Shown: piece after piece, positions 48,421 to 58,402 of the stretch
Position numbering within the stretch: position 1 is the first letter of the stretch
How the letters are laid out: each line of letters opens with the position of its first letter
NCBI RefSeq assembly: GCF_007280555.1
Contig: NZ_VKDB01000007.1
Location: 61,195-125,194, forward strand
Length of the DNA stretch: 64,000 bases
Origin: Deinococcus detaillensis
GTDB taxonomy: Bacteria > Deinococcota > Deinococci > Deinococcales > Deinococcaceae
Direction: 5' to 3'
Notes under the pieces: generated by a model
Told to the model about the DNA's origin: nothing
The model's database searches: none
The model's input: only the letters and a program-made list of their open reading frames with translations
Translations under genes and position numbers: made by a program

Positions 48421-49246
48421 GAATTTAGGAATCCGCTTCGGCGGCAATCAAGCGGTGGACAATGTCAGCGGCTCGCTGGCTCCCGGTAAGATCACCGCCA
48501 TCATCGGCCCCAACGGCGCAGGCAAGACGACTTTTTTCAACATGCTCTCGGGCTTTTATAAACCGACCTCGGGTGTGGTGACACTCGATGAACAGCCGAT
48601 CAGCGGGCGGCCTACCCACGAAGTCGTCGGGCGCGGCGTGGCCCGCACTTTTCAGACCACCACCCTCTACAAAAACCTCTCGGCACTGGAAAATGCCGTG
48701 CTGGGCCACCGCGTCCGCACCCGCGCCGGACTGTGGGACGCGCTGCTAAGGTCAGGCCGTGAGCAGCGCGACGAAAGCGTGAGCATCAAGGCTGCCCACT
48801 ACGCCCTGACGCGGGTGGGTCTAGACCACAAAGCCCACCTGATCGCCGGTTCGCTGTCGCAGGAAGAACAAAAACGGGTCTCGATTGCCAGCGCTCTGGC
48901 GACCAATCCCAGCATCTTGCTCCTCGACGAACCCGCCGGGGGCCTGAACCCCGAAGAAACCGCCAAACTGATGCGCCTCATCCGCGAGTTGGTAACAGGC
49001 GGCCTGACGGTGGCGCTGATCGAACACAAAATGAGCCTCGTGATGGGGCTGGCCGATCACATCATGGTGCTGCATCACGGCCAACTCATCGCCGAGGGCA
49101 CGCCCGCGCAGGTCAGCCAGAACCCGGCGGTGATTACCGCTTACCTCGGCACGCACGGCAGCGGCGGGCAACACGGCCAGCAGGCACAAGCGGGCAACCC
49201 ACCCACCAACAACCCACCAAATAACAATCAAAACGGAGCCGCATGA
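48407..49246 (+). CDS. livG: Branched-chain amino-acid ABC ATPase LivG
   Basis: A 279-residue ATPase. Walker [13 protein letters not shown] signature [12 protein letters not shown] (the LSQEEQ variant in place of LSGGQ), Walker [31 protein letters not shown] and [18 protein letters not shown] are LivG landmarks. GGAGG lies upstream of the ATG. The last ~25 residues are a Gln/Asn/Pro-rich tail beyond the normal LivG end. Confidence 0.92.
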   Translation: MLAFKNLGIRFGGNQAVDNVSGSLAPGKITAIIGPNGAGKTTFFNMLSGFYKPTSGVVTLDEQPISGRPTHEVVGRGVARTFQTTTLYKNLSALENAVLGHRVRTRAGLWDALLRSGREQRDESVSIKAAHYALTRVGLDHKAHLIAGSLSQEEQKRVSIASALATNPSILLLDEPAGGLNPEETAKLMRLIRELVTGGLTVALIEHKMSLVMGLADHIMVLHHGQLIAEGTPAQVSQNPAVITAYLGTHGSGGQHGQQAQAGNPPTNNPPNNNQNGAA

Positions 49247-49965
49247 CCGCTTCTCGCCCCCCCTTAGACATTCAAAACCTAGAAGTCCGCTACGGAGCTT
49301 ACGCGGCCCTGCAACACGTCAGCATGAACGTGGCTCCCGGCGAGATCGTGGTGCTGTTGGGCGCAAACGGCGCGGGCAAAAGCACCCTCTTCCGCACGCT
49401 GGCGGGCTTGCAGCGTCCGGCCAGCGGCACGGCCACTTACGGCGCGAGCCTCACGGGCGGCAGGCCAGAGCAGTGCGTGGCGCTGGGCGTGGCCCTGTGT
49501 CCAGAAGGCAGGCTGCTCTTTCCAGCGCTGAGCGTGGAAAAAAACCTGCGGCTGGGCGCGTTTCCGCACCGCAAGGACGCTAGCGGTAACGAAAAACAGC
49601 TCAAGCGGGTGTATGAACTCTTCCCCGATTTGGTCAAAAAAGCCCCCGACGCGGCGGGCAGCTTATCGGGTGGGCAGCAGCAGATGGTGGCGGTGGGCAG
49701 AGCGCTGATGGCCCGCCCCAGCTTGCTGCTGCTGGATGAGCCGAGTCTGGGCCTCGCGCCGCTGGTGGTCGAGCAGGTCTTTGGAGCCATCGAGCGGGTC
49801 AACGAGAGCGGCGTCAGCGTGCTGCTGGCCGAGCAAAACGCCTACGCCGCTCTGGCGATTGCCCACCGGGGCTACGTGATGGAAAGCGGCCAAGTCACCT
49901 TGGAAGGCTCCCGCGACATGCTGATGAACGACGACCGCGTGCGCAGCGCTTACCTGGGGGTATGA
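49243..49965 (+). CDS. livF: Branched-chain amino-acid ABC ATPase LivF
   Basis: A 240-residue ATPase completing the LIV importer. Walker [10 protein letters not shown], signature [16 protein letters not shown], Walker [20 protein letters not shown], and the LivF ending [22 protein letters not shown]. Starts in a 4-bp overlap with livG. LivG and LivF form the ATPase heterodimer. The set lacks a binding protein, which must be encoded elsewhere. Confidence 0.93.
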   Translation: MTASRPPLDIQNLEVRYGAYAALQHVSMNVAPGEIVVLLGANGAGKSTLFRTLAGLQRPASGTATYGASLTGGRPEQCVALGVALCPEGRLLFPALSVEKNLRLGAFPHRKDASGNEKQLKRVYELFPDLVKKAPDAAGSLSGGQQQMVAVGRALMARPSLLLLDEPSLGLAPLVVEQVFGAIERVNESGVSVLLAEQNAYAALAIAHRGYVMESGQVTLEGSRDMLMNDDRVRSAYLGV

Positions 49966-49973
49966 GACTTCAC

Positions 49974-50444
49974 TTAGCGGAAGTTCAGGCCCAATTTGAC
50001 GCCGGGTGAAATGGAGTTGCCGAGGGTATACCCCAAGCTGCCCTCCAAGAACACGGTGCTGAAACGGGCAATCCGGGCCTCGGCACTGGCCGACAGATAG
50101 GGCCGCACGAAAACAAACGCGCCGCCGTTGTGGGAGCTGAGATCCAGGCCCGCACCAACGGCGGCGCGAACAGGTGATCGAAGGTCGCCGTAGACCGGAT
50201 AAGACGCGCTCAGATCGCCACCGAAACCGAGCGTGTAGCCCAAGATGCTCTGCACATTGACTCCCAGCCGCAGAGCGTAACGGTCGGTGTCATAGGTGCC
50301 TTGAATGCCCAATCCCACATCCGCGCCGCCGACGGAACTGGCCTGCGTGTAAAGGCCGAAATACGTCTGCGGCGCAGTTTGGGCGGCGGCACTGGAGAGG
50401 GCGGCGAAAGAAAGACTGGTCAGCAGCGATTTGAGAACGTTCAC
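49974..50444 (-). CDS. Secreted, probably beta-barrel-like protein of unknown function
   Basis: A 156-residue protein with a signal peptide (MNVLKSLLTSLSFAALSSAAA-Q). The mature sequence is Gly/Ala/Ser/Tyr-rich with alternating hydrophobic strands (YFGLYTQASSVGGADVGLGIQGTY, YALRLGVNVQSILGYTLGFGGDLSASY, FLEGSLGYTLG, KLGLNFR at the end), and ends in Phe-Arg. This looks like an outer-membrane barrel or a similar beta protein. GTG start 6 nt after TAAGCT on the minus strand (50451-50456). Convergent with livF. Confidence 0.68.
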   Translation of the reverse strand: MNVLKSLLTSLSFAALSSAAAQTAPQTYFGLYTQASSVGGADVGLGIQGTYDTDRYALRLGVNVQSILGYTLGFGGDLSASYPVYGDLRSPVRAAVGAGLDLSSHNGGAFVFVRPYLSASAEARIARFSTVFLEGSLGYTLGNSISPGVKLGLNFR

Positions 50445-50511
50445 AGCGGCAGCTTAGAGCAAAACTTAGCGTCCATACTCACATTCTTCATAGAGGTATA
50501 AATGGGCTTTG

Positions 50512-50949
50512 CTATCCACGCGGCGCGGCGGCCTCCTCTTTTTGCAGCCACAGCACCAGAGCCTCGGCGCTGGCCGGGTTGGTGGCCAGCGGAATGTCGT
50601 GAACGTCGCACAGCCGCACCAGAGCGCTGACATCCGGTTCATGCGGCTGGGCGGTCAGCGGATCACGGAAGAAAAACACCGCCCGCACCTGCTCTAAGGC
50701 AATTCGCGCTCCGATCTGCTGATCGCCGCCCAGCGGCCCCGACAGCACCCGCTCGACTTGGAGGCCGGTCTGCTTTTGCAAAATGCTGCCGGTGGTGCCG
50801 GTGGCGACCAAATGAAATTGGGAAAGCAGCTCGCGGTGGGCCAGAGCGAACAGCGCCAGTTCCAGCTTTTTTTTGTCGTGGGCGATCAGGGCGATCTGGT
50901 GCTTGCCGCTGCGGGCGGCAGCGTCGGATTGAGATTCGGGAGAGGCCAT
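50512..50949 (-). CDS. mgsA: Methylglyoxal synthase
   Basis: MgsA turns dihydroxyacetone phosphate into methylglyoxal and phosphate. The 145-residue protein has [36 protein letters not shown], and [21 protein letters not shown] with the catalytic Asp in [48 protein letters not shown] (quoted in parts) is the C-terminal block. TAGACT (minus, 50956-50961) lies 6 nt before the ATG. It is divergent from a GNAT gene 33 bp away. Confidence 0.93.
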   Translation of the reverse strand: MASPESQSDAAARSGKHQIALIAHDKKKLELALFALAHRELLSQFHLVATGTTGSILQKQTGLQVERVLSGPLGGDQQIGARIALEQVRAVFFFRDPLTAQPHEPDVSALVRLCDVHDIPLATNPASAEALVLWLQKEEAAAPRG

Positions 50950-50982
50950 AGCAGCAGTCTAGAGGTATGCCAAACTCAATCC

Positions 50983-51489
50983 GTGCCGCCTACCATCCGC
51001 TTGCTCCAAGCCAAGGACGCCGCCCCCTACCGCGAGTTGCGCCTGCGTGCCCTCACCGAAGACCCCGCCGCGTATCTCACCAGCGCTGAGGAGTATGCCC
51101 AGCGCTCACCAGACGAGATTGCCGCCCGACTCGGGGCGACCGAGCAAGCCCTGACGCTGGGCGCTTTTTTGAAGACTAAACTCATTGGAATGGCCACCCT
51201 GGTGCGGCTGGAGCGGTACAAACAACGTCACCGTGCCGATGTGGTCAGCGTGTACGTAGCTCCAGAAGCGCGGGGGCGCGGGGTGGCCGCCGAGTTGATG
51301 CGGAGGTTGATTGATCAGGCGCGGCAGCAAAAGGGACTGGAAGTTCTGGGGCTAAGAGTCACCGAAACGCAGGTGGCCGCCCGCCGACTCTACGAAAAGC
51401 TGGGCTTTGAACTCTGGGGCGTGCAGCCAGATGCCCTGCGCAAGGGCGAAGCGGCGCTCACTGAGCTGCATTTGCAACTGAAACTGTAA
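50983..51489 (+). CDS. GNAT-family N-acetyltransferase
   Basis: A 168-residue GNAT enzyme. IRLLQAKDAAPYRELRLRALTEDPAAYLTS is the typical start, VVSVYVAPEARGRGVAAELMRRLI is motif A with R-G-R-G-V-A, and LGLRVTETQVAARRLYEKLGFELWG is motif B. The frame is open upstream across the mgsA promoter, so the GTG at 50983 is preferred; CAAACT (50971-50976) lies 6 nt before it. Substrate unknown. Confidence 0.83.
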   Translation: MPPTIRLLQAKDAAPYRELRLRALTEDPAAYLTSAEEYAQRSPDEIAARLGATEQALTLGAFLKTKLIGMATLVRLERYKQRHRADVVSVYVAPEARGRGVAAELMRRLIDQARQQKGLEVLGLRVTETQVAARRLYEKLGFELWGVQPDALRKGEAALTELHLQLKL

Positions 51490-51930
51490 CTGCCTGTTCG
51501 TGAAGGCCAGCGCCCCCGCTCTCTATCAAACCTGAGGGCCGCCTGCGCTGGGCCTTCTCGCCTCCACCTCAAGCAGTGAAGCAAGGAAGGCCAGCTCATC
51601 AACACGGTCAAGCGGACGCTGCCTGATCGGCAGGGCCAAAAGCAGAGGGCCAACGCCTCAGTTTCAGGCGTGCGGGTGAATCCTCTCACGGCGCAGGCTC
51701 CCAAGGGTACCAAGTTTGCCGTGATCCGAGCGGCGGCGCACGAATCATTGATCTGTCGCGGGCCAGTGCAAATGACGGCGCAGTGAGCAGAGGCGGGCGC
51801 GGCTTGGGAGGCCCAGACGGTCGAAATGACCCGCCCAAATTGCCTTCACGCTAAGCCTTCACTCGCTCAACCAGTTCCCCTGCTTTATGGCGGGGGTTTT
51901 GCCATGCTCCGGTTTGGCATACTCAGGGTC
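51490..51930. other. Intergenic stretch of 440 bp without a recognised gene
   Basis: No gene or clear structure is seen. A 68-codon frame without a start codon (51580-51786, plus strand; contains GQLINTVKRTLPDRQGQ and GTKFAVIRAAAHES) reads like protein and could be a remnant, but I do not recognise it. CATACT at 51918-51923 is the likely -10 for the next gene. Confidence 0.4.
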
Positions 51931-52269
51931 ATGAAAGGAGCCGACGCCGAAGACCGCGCCCTGAGCGAACTCTTGGCCCTCGGCCACACCTTGCTGGCCC
52001 GCAATTACCGCATGCGGGGCGGCGAGATTGATCTGGTGACGATGCACGGCGGGGTATTCGTGTTTAGCGAAGTGCGCCAGCGCCGCAGCGCCAAGTACGG
52101 CAGCGCCCTAGAGAGCGTCACGCCGCGCAAACTAGAGTTGATGCAGCGCTCAGCGCTGAGTTACCTGATTCGAGAACACGGGCGCGACGATTTGCCGTGC
52201 TTGCTGCAAGTCATCAGCATCGAAGGCGAGGCGGCGATCGGAGCGCTGAGCATCACGCCGGTTGAGTGA
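51931..52269 (+). CDS. YraN-family (UPF0102) nuclease-like protein
   Basis: A 112-residue protein of the YraN family, which has a restriction-endonuclease-like fold of the Holliday-junction resolvase type. [29 protein letters not shown] contains the E-I-D-L and V-F-x-E-V-R elements that place the acidic active site (E-x-D and E-V-x). Its role is uncertain; YraN is often linked to DNA uptake or repair. CATACT lies 7 nt before the ATG at 51931; an in-frame start 105 nt further upstream is less likely. Confidence 0.83.
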   Translation: MKGADAEDRALSELLALGHTLLARNYRMRGGEIDLVTMHGGVFVFSEVRQRRSAKYGSALESVTPRKLELMQRSALSYLIREHGRDDLPCLLQVISIEGEAAIGALSITPVE

Positions 52270-52334
52270 AGAGATCCCAAAAGAACGCCCCCGCTCGATA
52301 AGAACGGGAACGCGCTGAAGTTGAGTTTTGGTGC

Positions 52335-52556
52335 TTAACCCTGCTTGCTGGAGGGAACGCTGCGGGCTTCTTCAAGGTCTTTTTGCTTTTTGACGCCCTC
52401 GTGCTCGTTGTTGCGCGGCGCTTCAGCCTCGCGGTCATTGGCCGACTTGAACGAAGGCTTATGGCCGTCCGCAATTTCGTGGACTTCTTTTTCATTGCGG
52501 TCGTACTGATCGGGCAAACTGGTGTGGCCCTTGTTCTTATCGTCTTTATCAGGCAT
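52335..52556 (-). CDS. Small hydrophilic protein, hydrophilin-like
   Basis: A 73-residue, Cys- and Trp-free, strongly hydrophilic protein rich in Lys, Glu, Asp, Asn and Ser (MPDKDDKNKGHTSLPDQYD..., HEGVKKQKDLEEARS). It is probably disordered, like hydrophilins or LEA-type proteins made under desiccation; that is inference from composition. CAAACT on the minus strand (52563-52568) lies 6 nt before the ATG. Confidence 0.62.
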   Translation of the reverse strand: MPDKDDKNKGHTSLPDQYDRNEKEVHEIADGHKPSFKSANDREAEAPRNNEHEGVKKQKDLEEARSVPSSKQG

Positions 52557-52646
52557 AGCAGCAGTTTGAGGGACTGAGCGCGGAGTGGGCTGACACCACC
52601 CATAAGGCCCCTTCAGAAATTAAAGTTTCTATAAGTTCGCGCTGTT

Positions 52647-53207
<561 letters not shown>

Positions 53208-53263
53208 GTCCGGCAGTCTAGCGGGCAGCCCCGCCTTTCGCTGTCTGGGTTAAGCTGGGGGGC

Positions 53264-54052
53264 GTGCCGGCTCCATTTTCTTGTCCGTCCTCTCCCCTGC
53301 GCGTGGCCGTCATCAGCGATGTTCACGGCAACGCTTTTGCTCTCAGGGCCGTGCTTGACGACCTGCGAGACGCCGCCCCCGACGTCGTGTTCAACCTCGG
53401 CGACCAGGTTGAAGGCGCGGCCAATCCTGCTTTGGCGTATCAGTTGCAGGTCAAGCTCGGCGCAGTGGAAGTGCGCGGCAACAACGAAGAAAAGCTGTGG
53501 CCGAACGGGCGTCGCAACCCGCTCAGCCAAAAATACGGCGCTTGGCTGGAGCAGCAACTTACCCCAGAAGCGCTCGCCCGCCTCGCCGCTTTGCCGCTGA
53601 CGGCGTGGGTAGAAGACGTGCTGGCCTGTCACGGCACGCCGACCTCAGCTTGGGACAGCTTGCTGTGGGTCTGGCAACCCACGAATGAGGGCGGCTTTTA
53701 CCGCAGCCGCGATCCCCGCGAACTTCGCCGGATGTTGGAACCGCTCTCGGCGGGCGTAGTGGTCTGCGGCCACACCCACCGAGCGGGCAGCACGCGGGTG
53801 GGCGACACGTTGGTGGTCAATGCCGGCTCGGTTTCCGATCAGGTCGACGGCGATCCCCGCGCCCGCTGGACACTGCTGGAGCGGCGAAGCGGGCGCTGGA
53901 CAGCCGACTTCCGCGCTGTCCCTTACGCTATCGCGGCGGCGACGCACTGGGCAACCCAACACAGCCCTTTCGGTGAGGGCCAAGCGGCGCTGCTGGAAAG
54001 CGGCGAGATGACCGTTCGCGGCGAAGCGGCACTGACGGCAGGCGGGCCGTAA
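53264..54052 (+). CDS. Metallophosphoesterase, YfcE/MJ0936-like
   Basis: A 262-residue calcineurin-type phosphoesterase. Metal-binding motifs in order: VISDVHGN (Asp, His), NLGDQVEG (Asp), EVRGNNE (Asn), ACHGTP (His) and VCGHTHRAG (His-x-His). Nucleotide or phosphodiester substrates are typical. GTG start 7 nt after TAAGCT (53251-53256). It faces away from dcd and is followed 9 bp later by the next gene. Confidence 0.87.
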   Translation: MPAPFSCPSSPLRVAVISDVHGNAFALRAVLDDLRDAAPDVVFNLGDQVEGAANPALAYQLQVKLGAVEVRGNNEEKLWPNGRRNPLSQKYGAWLEQQLTPEALARLAALPLTAWVEDVLACHGTPTSAWDSLLWVWQPTNEGGFYRSRDPRELRRMLEPLSAGVVVCGHTHRAGSTRVGDTLVVNAGSVSDQVDGDPRARWTLLERRSGRWTADFRAVPYAIAAATHWATQHSPFGEGQAALLESGEMTVRGEAALTAGGP

Positions 54053-54061
54053 ACTAAGCAG

Positions 54062-55201
54062 ATGCCCAAGAAAACGGTGTTGATTGGTGCGCTCTGCGCC
54101 GCCGCGTTCACCAGCGCTGGATTTGCACAATCCGCTGCGCCCGCTTCTCCGTGTGGCGGGAAAGCGGGCTTGCCGAGCTGGTTTGCGGCGGGAGTCTATC
54201 AAGGAACGCTCGGCGGCCAGCCGATCACGTTGCAGCTCAAGCGGCCCGCTGAGAACAACGACGAAGTGGGCGCGTATTTTTATCAGTCGCGTCAGATTGA
54301 TCTGACGCTGCACGGCAGCCGCAGAGGCAAAGCCCTGATTCTGGCCGAGGAAGTCTGGAGCGGGCCGGAAAAGGGGCTGCAAACCAGCGGCTGCTTGGCG
54401 CTGACTCGTGTTAGCGACTCGCTGACGGGAACGTGGAAAAGCCCGGCAGGCAAGCGTCTCGCGGTCAGTCTCAAGCCGCTGAAGATGGCTGCTGTACCGC
54501 TCAAGCTCCTCGATACCGCGCAAGTCAGGAAACTGCGGGCCGAGCAGCCACTGGATTTTCTTAAGCTCAACACGGCTTGGCCCAGACGGGCAGATTCAGA
54601 AGGCAACGTCGAGGAGCCGCTGACCGGGATCGTTTATCCGCGTGTGGCGGGCGCTTCGGCGGCGCTGGCCGGAACGCTGCAAGACCGGCAACTGGCGGCG
54701 GCCCAGAGCGCTTTGGAGTGCCAAGCCCAACTTGGGGACAGCGCAGGCAAGGGCGACGGCTTCACGCTGGAAGCGCAAGTGACCCGCCTGACGCCCAAGC
54801 TGGTCAGCCTCCACGAGAGCGCTGCGTATTACTGCGGCGGCGCACACCCCGACAATTTCGATGAGGGCGTGATCCTCAGCCGCGTCAGCGGGCAAAGCGT
54901 CAAGGTAACGGCGCTGTGGCCGGGGCTGAGTGGGGCCAAGCAACTGGCGCTGTATTTGGCGGCCTACCCCAGCGACGGCGGCGATCCCGAGTGCTCCAGC
55001 CTCATTCAGTCGTCTGCCGAGCCGTCCAGCAGTGATCCCCAATTTGCGGCTTGGCTGACGCCTAAGGGTCTAAGTGTGGTCCCCACCTTTTTGCCGCATG
55101 TCGCCGCCACCTGTGCCGAAACGGTCACGCTTGGTTACGGCCAACTGCGCCCACTCGCCGACGCAAAAGGAAGATATTTCAACGATCTCTACCCCCGCTG
55201 A
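54062..55201 (+). CDS. Secreted protein of unknown function (DUF3298-like C-terminus)
   Basis: A 379-residue exported protein; signal peptide MPKKTVLIGALCAAAFTSAGFA-Q. The first half contains a beta-rich domain (VYQGTLGGQPITLQLKRPAENNDEVGAYFY) resembling those that sense or bind envelope components; the second half (LVSLHESAAYYCGGAHPDNFDEGVIL...) matches the DUF3298/RsiV-like region with its Y-x-x-G-G-A-H-P motif. TAAACT (54050-54055) is 6 nt before the ATG, even though the upstream gene ends only 9 bp away. No enzyme function can be claimed. Confidence 0.72.
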   Translation: MPKKTVLIGALCAAAFTSAGFAQSAAPASPCGGKAGLPSWFAAGVYQGTLGGQPITLQLKRPAENNDEVGAYFYQSRQIDLTLHGSRRGKALILAEEVWSGPEKGLQTSGCLALTRVSDSLTGTWKSPAGKRLAVSLKPLKMAAVPLKLLDTAQVRKLRAEQPLDFLKLNTAWPRRADSEGNVEEPLTGIVYPRVAGASAALAGTLQDRQLAAAQSALECQAQLGDSAGKGDGFTLEAQVTRLTPKLVSLHESAAYYCGGAHPDNFDEGVILSRVSGQSVKVTALWPGLSGAKQLALYLAAYPSDGGDPECSSLIQSSAEPSSSDPQFAAWLTPKGLSVVPTFLPHVAATCAETVTLGYGQLRPLADAKGRYFNDLYPR

Positions 55202-55263
55202 ACTCTCCCCAGCGGTTTAGAACCTGCTCATACTCAGCGCATCACCGCGCACGACCATAGGGT

Positions 55264-56211
55264 ATGGAACAACGTCAACTCGGTATCGGCGGCCCGAAAG
55301 TCTCTTCTGTCGGCCTCGGCTGCAACAACTTCGGCGGACGACTCGATCAGGATGCGACCAACGCGGTGGTCAGCGCAGCGCTCTCACAGGGCATCACTTT
55401 GTTTGACACCGCCGACGTGTACGGCAATCAGGGCGGCTCGGAAGAAATGCTGGGCAAGGCGCTAGGCAAAGAGCGCGGGGCCATCGTGCTGGCCAGCAAA
55501 TTCGGGCACGATATGGGAGCAGACGGCAAGGGAGCCGATCCCGCTTACATCCGCAGAGCGCTGGACGCCAGCCTCAAGCGCCTCGGCACCGATTACTTGG
55601 ACTTGTACCAGCTGCACACCCCCGACCCGCTCACGCCGCTGGCCGACACCCTCGGCACGCTGGACGAACTCGTCAAGGAAGGCAAGGTGCGGGCGGTGGG
55701 CTGCTCCAATCTTCCGGCGGCGCAGGTATACGAAGCCGCCCAAATCGCCAAGGCAAAGCAGCAGACGGCATTTATCTGCGCTCAGGACGAATACAGCCTG
55801 CTGGTGCGCGGCATCGAGCACGACCTGATTCCGGCGCTGGCGGATTTGGAGATGGGCCTGCTGCCGTATTTTCCGCTGGCCAGTGGCCTGTTGACCGGCA
55901 AATATCAGCCGGGTATCTTACCTGCCGGAACGCGCTTCGCGTCCTCAAAAGGCGCACAAGACCGCTACATGACCCCGGAAAACTGGGCGAAGGTGCAGGC
56001 GCTACAAGCCTTTGCCACCGCCAGAAACCACACGCTGCTGGAATTGGCCTTCAGTTGGCTGGCCGCGCAGCCGGTGGTCAGCAGCGTCATTGCCGGAGCC
56101 ACCCGCCCAGAACAGATCGAGCAGAACGTGGCGGCGGCAGATTGGCAACTGAGCGCCGAAGATTTGAGTGAGATTGACCGGATCACCGCAGGGGAAGTCG
56201 CGGCAGCTTAA
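55264..56211 (+). CDS. Aldo/keto reductase
   Basis: A 315-residue NADPH-dependent reductase. The catalytic tetrad is visible: Asp in LFDTADVYG, Tyr in DVYGNQGGSEEMLG, Lys in VLASKFGHD and His in DLYQLHTPD. GCSNLPAAQVYEA and NHTLLELAFSWLAAQPVVSSVIAGATRPEQIEQN (in parts) are cofactor-binding landmarks. Substrate not predictable; methylglyoxal detoxification would be in keeping with mgsA about 4.3 kb away but is speculative. Confidence 0.88.
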   Translation: MEQRQLGIGGPKVSSVGLGCNNFGGRLDQDATNAVVSAALSQGITLFDTADVYGNQGGSEEMLGKALGKERGAIVLASKFGHDMGADGKGADPAYIRRALDASLKRLGTDYLDLYQLHTPDPLTPLADTLGTLDELVKEGKVRAVGCSNLPAAQVYEAAQIAKAKQQTAFICAQDEYSLLVRGIEHDLIPALADLEMGLLPYFPLASGLLTGKYQPGILPAGTRFASSKGAQDRYMTPENWAKVQALQAFATARNHTLLELAFSWLAAQPVVSSVIAGATRPEQIEQNVAAADWQLSAEDLSEIDRITAGEVAAA

Positions 56212-56217
56212 GGCATT

Positions 56218-56303
56218 GGTCAAAAAATAAACTTCTTTTTGACCGACCAACGGTAGTGAAGTGTTTGGACAGATGGCTGAGTGTGCTTTTGGCTCAGCCG
56301 TCC
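56218..56303. terminator. Two hairpins between convergent aldo/keto reductase and ade
   Basis: GGTCAAAAA (56218-56226) with TTTTTGACC (56236-56244), and GGAC..GGCTGAG (56267-56281) with CTCAGCC-GTCC (56293-56303). The first can terminate transcription in the plus direction, the second either way. Confidence 0.7.
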
Positions 56304-56318
56304 ATTCTTCTAAATGCC

Positions 56319-58001
56319 CTAACGCTCCACCAGCTTCCATGCCCGCACGTCCAGCAAGCCGCGCGGCGTCAGCTTGAGATCGGGAATGACGCTGAGGCCC
56401 AGAAAGCTGAGGGTGGTCAGGGCTTCGGGGAGCGGGCAGCCGCGCTGGTGCAGAGCTGATTGGATAGTGCGAACGAGGGCGGCGACTTCGGCGGGTGGCA
56501 AATTACTCATCAGGCCGCCGTAGGGCAGCGGCAAGCTCGCCACCACTTGCCCGCCGTCCACGACCACCACACCGCCGCCGAGCCGCTGAACTTCCAGTCC
56601 CGCCGCTTTTATATTGGCGTCACCACTTGGCCCCAAAGCTCCGGCGATGACCAGATGGTGCGCGTCGTGCAGCACGCTGAGGGCCACCGCGCCCCGCTGA
56701 AGCCCGATGCCGCTGGTCAGGGCGGCGCTGACGAGGCCGCGCCCGTAGCGGTCAGCCGTCACCAACTTGGTGTCGCCGCTGCCGGAAGGGGCGACATACG
56801 TTTCAATTTGGTCGGGCCGCACGCCAATCACAGGCCAGTCAGCAGGCACGCTGAGATCGGCCTCAGCCAGTCCCGCCACGTCAACGCCGCCGCCCAGCAG
56901 CGCAGGAGTAGTAACAGGCGCGTCCAAACTGGCGAGCGGCTGCCCGCCCAGCCAGCACTCGGCCACCTTAAAGTCTTGGAGGTCTTCAAACAGTACCAGA
57001 TCAGCGCGGAAGCCTGCCGCCACCACGCCGACATCCATCAAATTCCAGTACTCGGCGGCGTTGCAAGTCGCCAAGCTCAGCGCGTAAAGGGGATCAATGC
57101 CGGAGGCGACCAGGCGGCGCAGTTGATGGTCCAAGTGGCCCTTTTCAAGGAGCCAGTCGGCGCTGATGTCGTCGCTGACCAGCAGGGCGCGGCGGGGTTG
57201 GCTGCGCAGCACGGGAATTAGGGCGTCCAAATTGCGGGCGGCGGAGCCTTCGCGCACCATCAACCACAGCCCGGCCCGCACCCGCTCGCGTGCCTCGGCC
57301 TCGGTGGTCGCTTCGTGGTCGGAGTGCATGCCCGCCGCCGCGTAAGCTTGCAGGGCGTCACCCGACAGGCCCGCCGCGTGGCCGTCGATGCGCCCACCCC
57401 GCGCCGCTTGCAGAATGGCCCAGACCTCGGAGTCAGCGCTCAAGACGCCTGGATAATTCATCATTTCGGCGAGGCCCAGCACGCCCGGCACTGCTAGGCC
57501 GCGTGCGATGTCGGCGGCTCCAAGCTGTGTGCCGCCCTCCTCAAACGAACTGGCAGGCACGCACGAAGGCTGCGAGCCCCACATCCTCAGACCACTTTTC
57601 TCGCCCGCTTCCAGCATCCAGCGCAGGCCCACTTCGCCCAGCACGTTGACAATTTCGTGCGGCTCGGCCACGACTCCGGTGGTGCCGCATGGCCGCACGG
57701 CGCGGGCAAAGCTGGCAGGTGTCAACATACTCGATTCGATGTGAATGTGGCCGTCAATCAGGCCCGGCGCGAGGTATTTTCCGCCCGCGTCCACAAGTTC
57801 TGGAGCCTGATAATCGGGGCCGATGGCGGCGACGTAACCGCCTGCTATCGCCACGTCACCGCTGAGCAGTTCGCGGGTCGTCACGCTGACGATCTGGGCG
57901 TTCCGGATGACCAGGTCGGCAGGTTCTTGGCGCAGCGCGACTCGCACGAGGCGCTGGCGCAGGGTGGTTTCGGGGCTGGGACTCAGGCTGGGGTCGGGCA
58001 T
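56319..58001 (-). CDS. ade: Adenine deaminase
   Basis: Ade converts adenine to hypoxanthine in purine salvage. The 560-residue amidohydrolase has DGHIHIESSM (metal His pair), AEPHEIVNVLG, DGHAAGLSG, SDDISADWLLEKGHLD with metal ligands, and NAAEYWNLMDVGVVAAGFRADLV. The C-terminal extension with GGLMSNLPPAEVAAL is typical of Ade. TACAGT on the minus strand (58007-58012) lies 5 nt before the ATG. It is a single-gene unit. Confidence 0.93.
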   Translation of the reverse strand: MPDPSLSPSPETTLRQRLVRVALRQEPADLVIRNAQIVSVTTRELLSGDVAIAGGYVAAIGPDYQAPELVDAGGKYLAPGLIDGHIHIESSMLTPASFARAVRPCGTTGVVAEPHEIVNVLGEVGLRWMLEAGEKSGLRMWGSQPSCVPASSFEEGGTQLGAADIARGLAVPGVLGLAEMMNYPGVLSADSEVWAILQAARGGRIDGHAAGLSGDALQAYAAAGMHSDHEATTEAEARERVRAGLWLMVREGSAARNLDALIPVLRSQPRRALLVSDDISADWLLEKGHLDHQLRRLVASGIDPLYALSLATCNAAEYWNLMDVGVVAAGFRADLVLFEDLQDFKVAECWLGGQPLASLDAPVTTPALLGGGVDVAGLAEADLSVPADWPVIGVRPDQIETYVAPSGSGDTKLVTADRYGRGLVSAALTSGIGLQRGAVALSVLHDAHHLVIAGALGPSGDANIKAAGLEVQRLGGGVVVVDGGQVVASLPLPYGGLMSNLPPAEVAALVRTIQSALHQRGCPLPEALTTLSFLGLSVIPDLKLTPRGLLDVRAWKLVER

Positions 58002-58012
58002 GGCCTACTGTA

Positions 58013-58402
58013 ATGCAGTTGAATGGAGATGAGGAGGCTTGGAGGCTTTCGCTGTTGGCTTTTGCCCCACCCCCCAGCCCCCGCCCCAGTGGGGCGAGAG
58101 AGCTAGTCGCTACGCTCGGCATGGAGCTTCCAGCGTTCTGGCAGGCCGCTTGCGCCAACCCTCCAGACTGTTGGGCGGTCAAGTTGTGGGCGCTGTGAAA
58201 AAGACCTGCCCATAATGGGCGAGTGGGAAAGCGGTATTCGGGTCAGGCTTTTGGCCCTTCCAGCTTGACTGGTACAGCTCGTAGAAAGGGGGAGGAGGTG
58301 AGCTGAAGTGGCGTCGCAGTATTACTTTTCAGTTACAGCGTCCAAAACTTTTTCAAGTCTTACTTACAGAAAAACTAAGTTAAGCGCCCTACCCAGCCGC
58401 CA
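58013..58402. other. Intergenic region of about 390 bp, no gene
   Basis: Holds no convincing gene. Features: a C-rich tract with a GCCCC-AGT-GGGGC hairpin near 58085-58105, a palindrome GCCCATAATGGGC (58211-58223), a strong Shine-Dalgarno-like GGGGGAGGAGGTG near 58288-58300 not followed by a real frame, and an A/T-rich end before the MFS gene. Confidence 0.4.
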
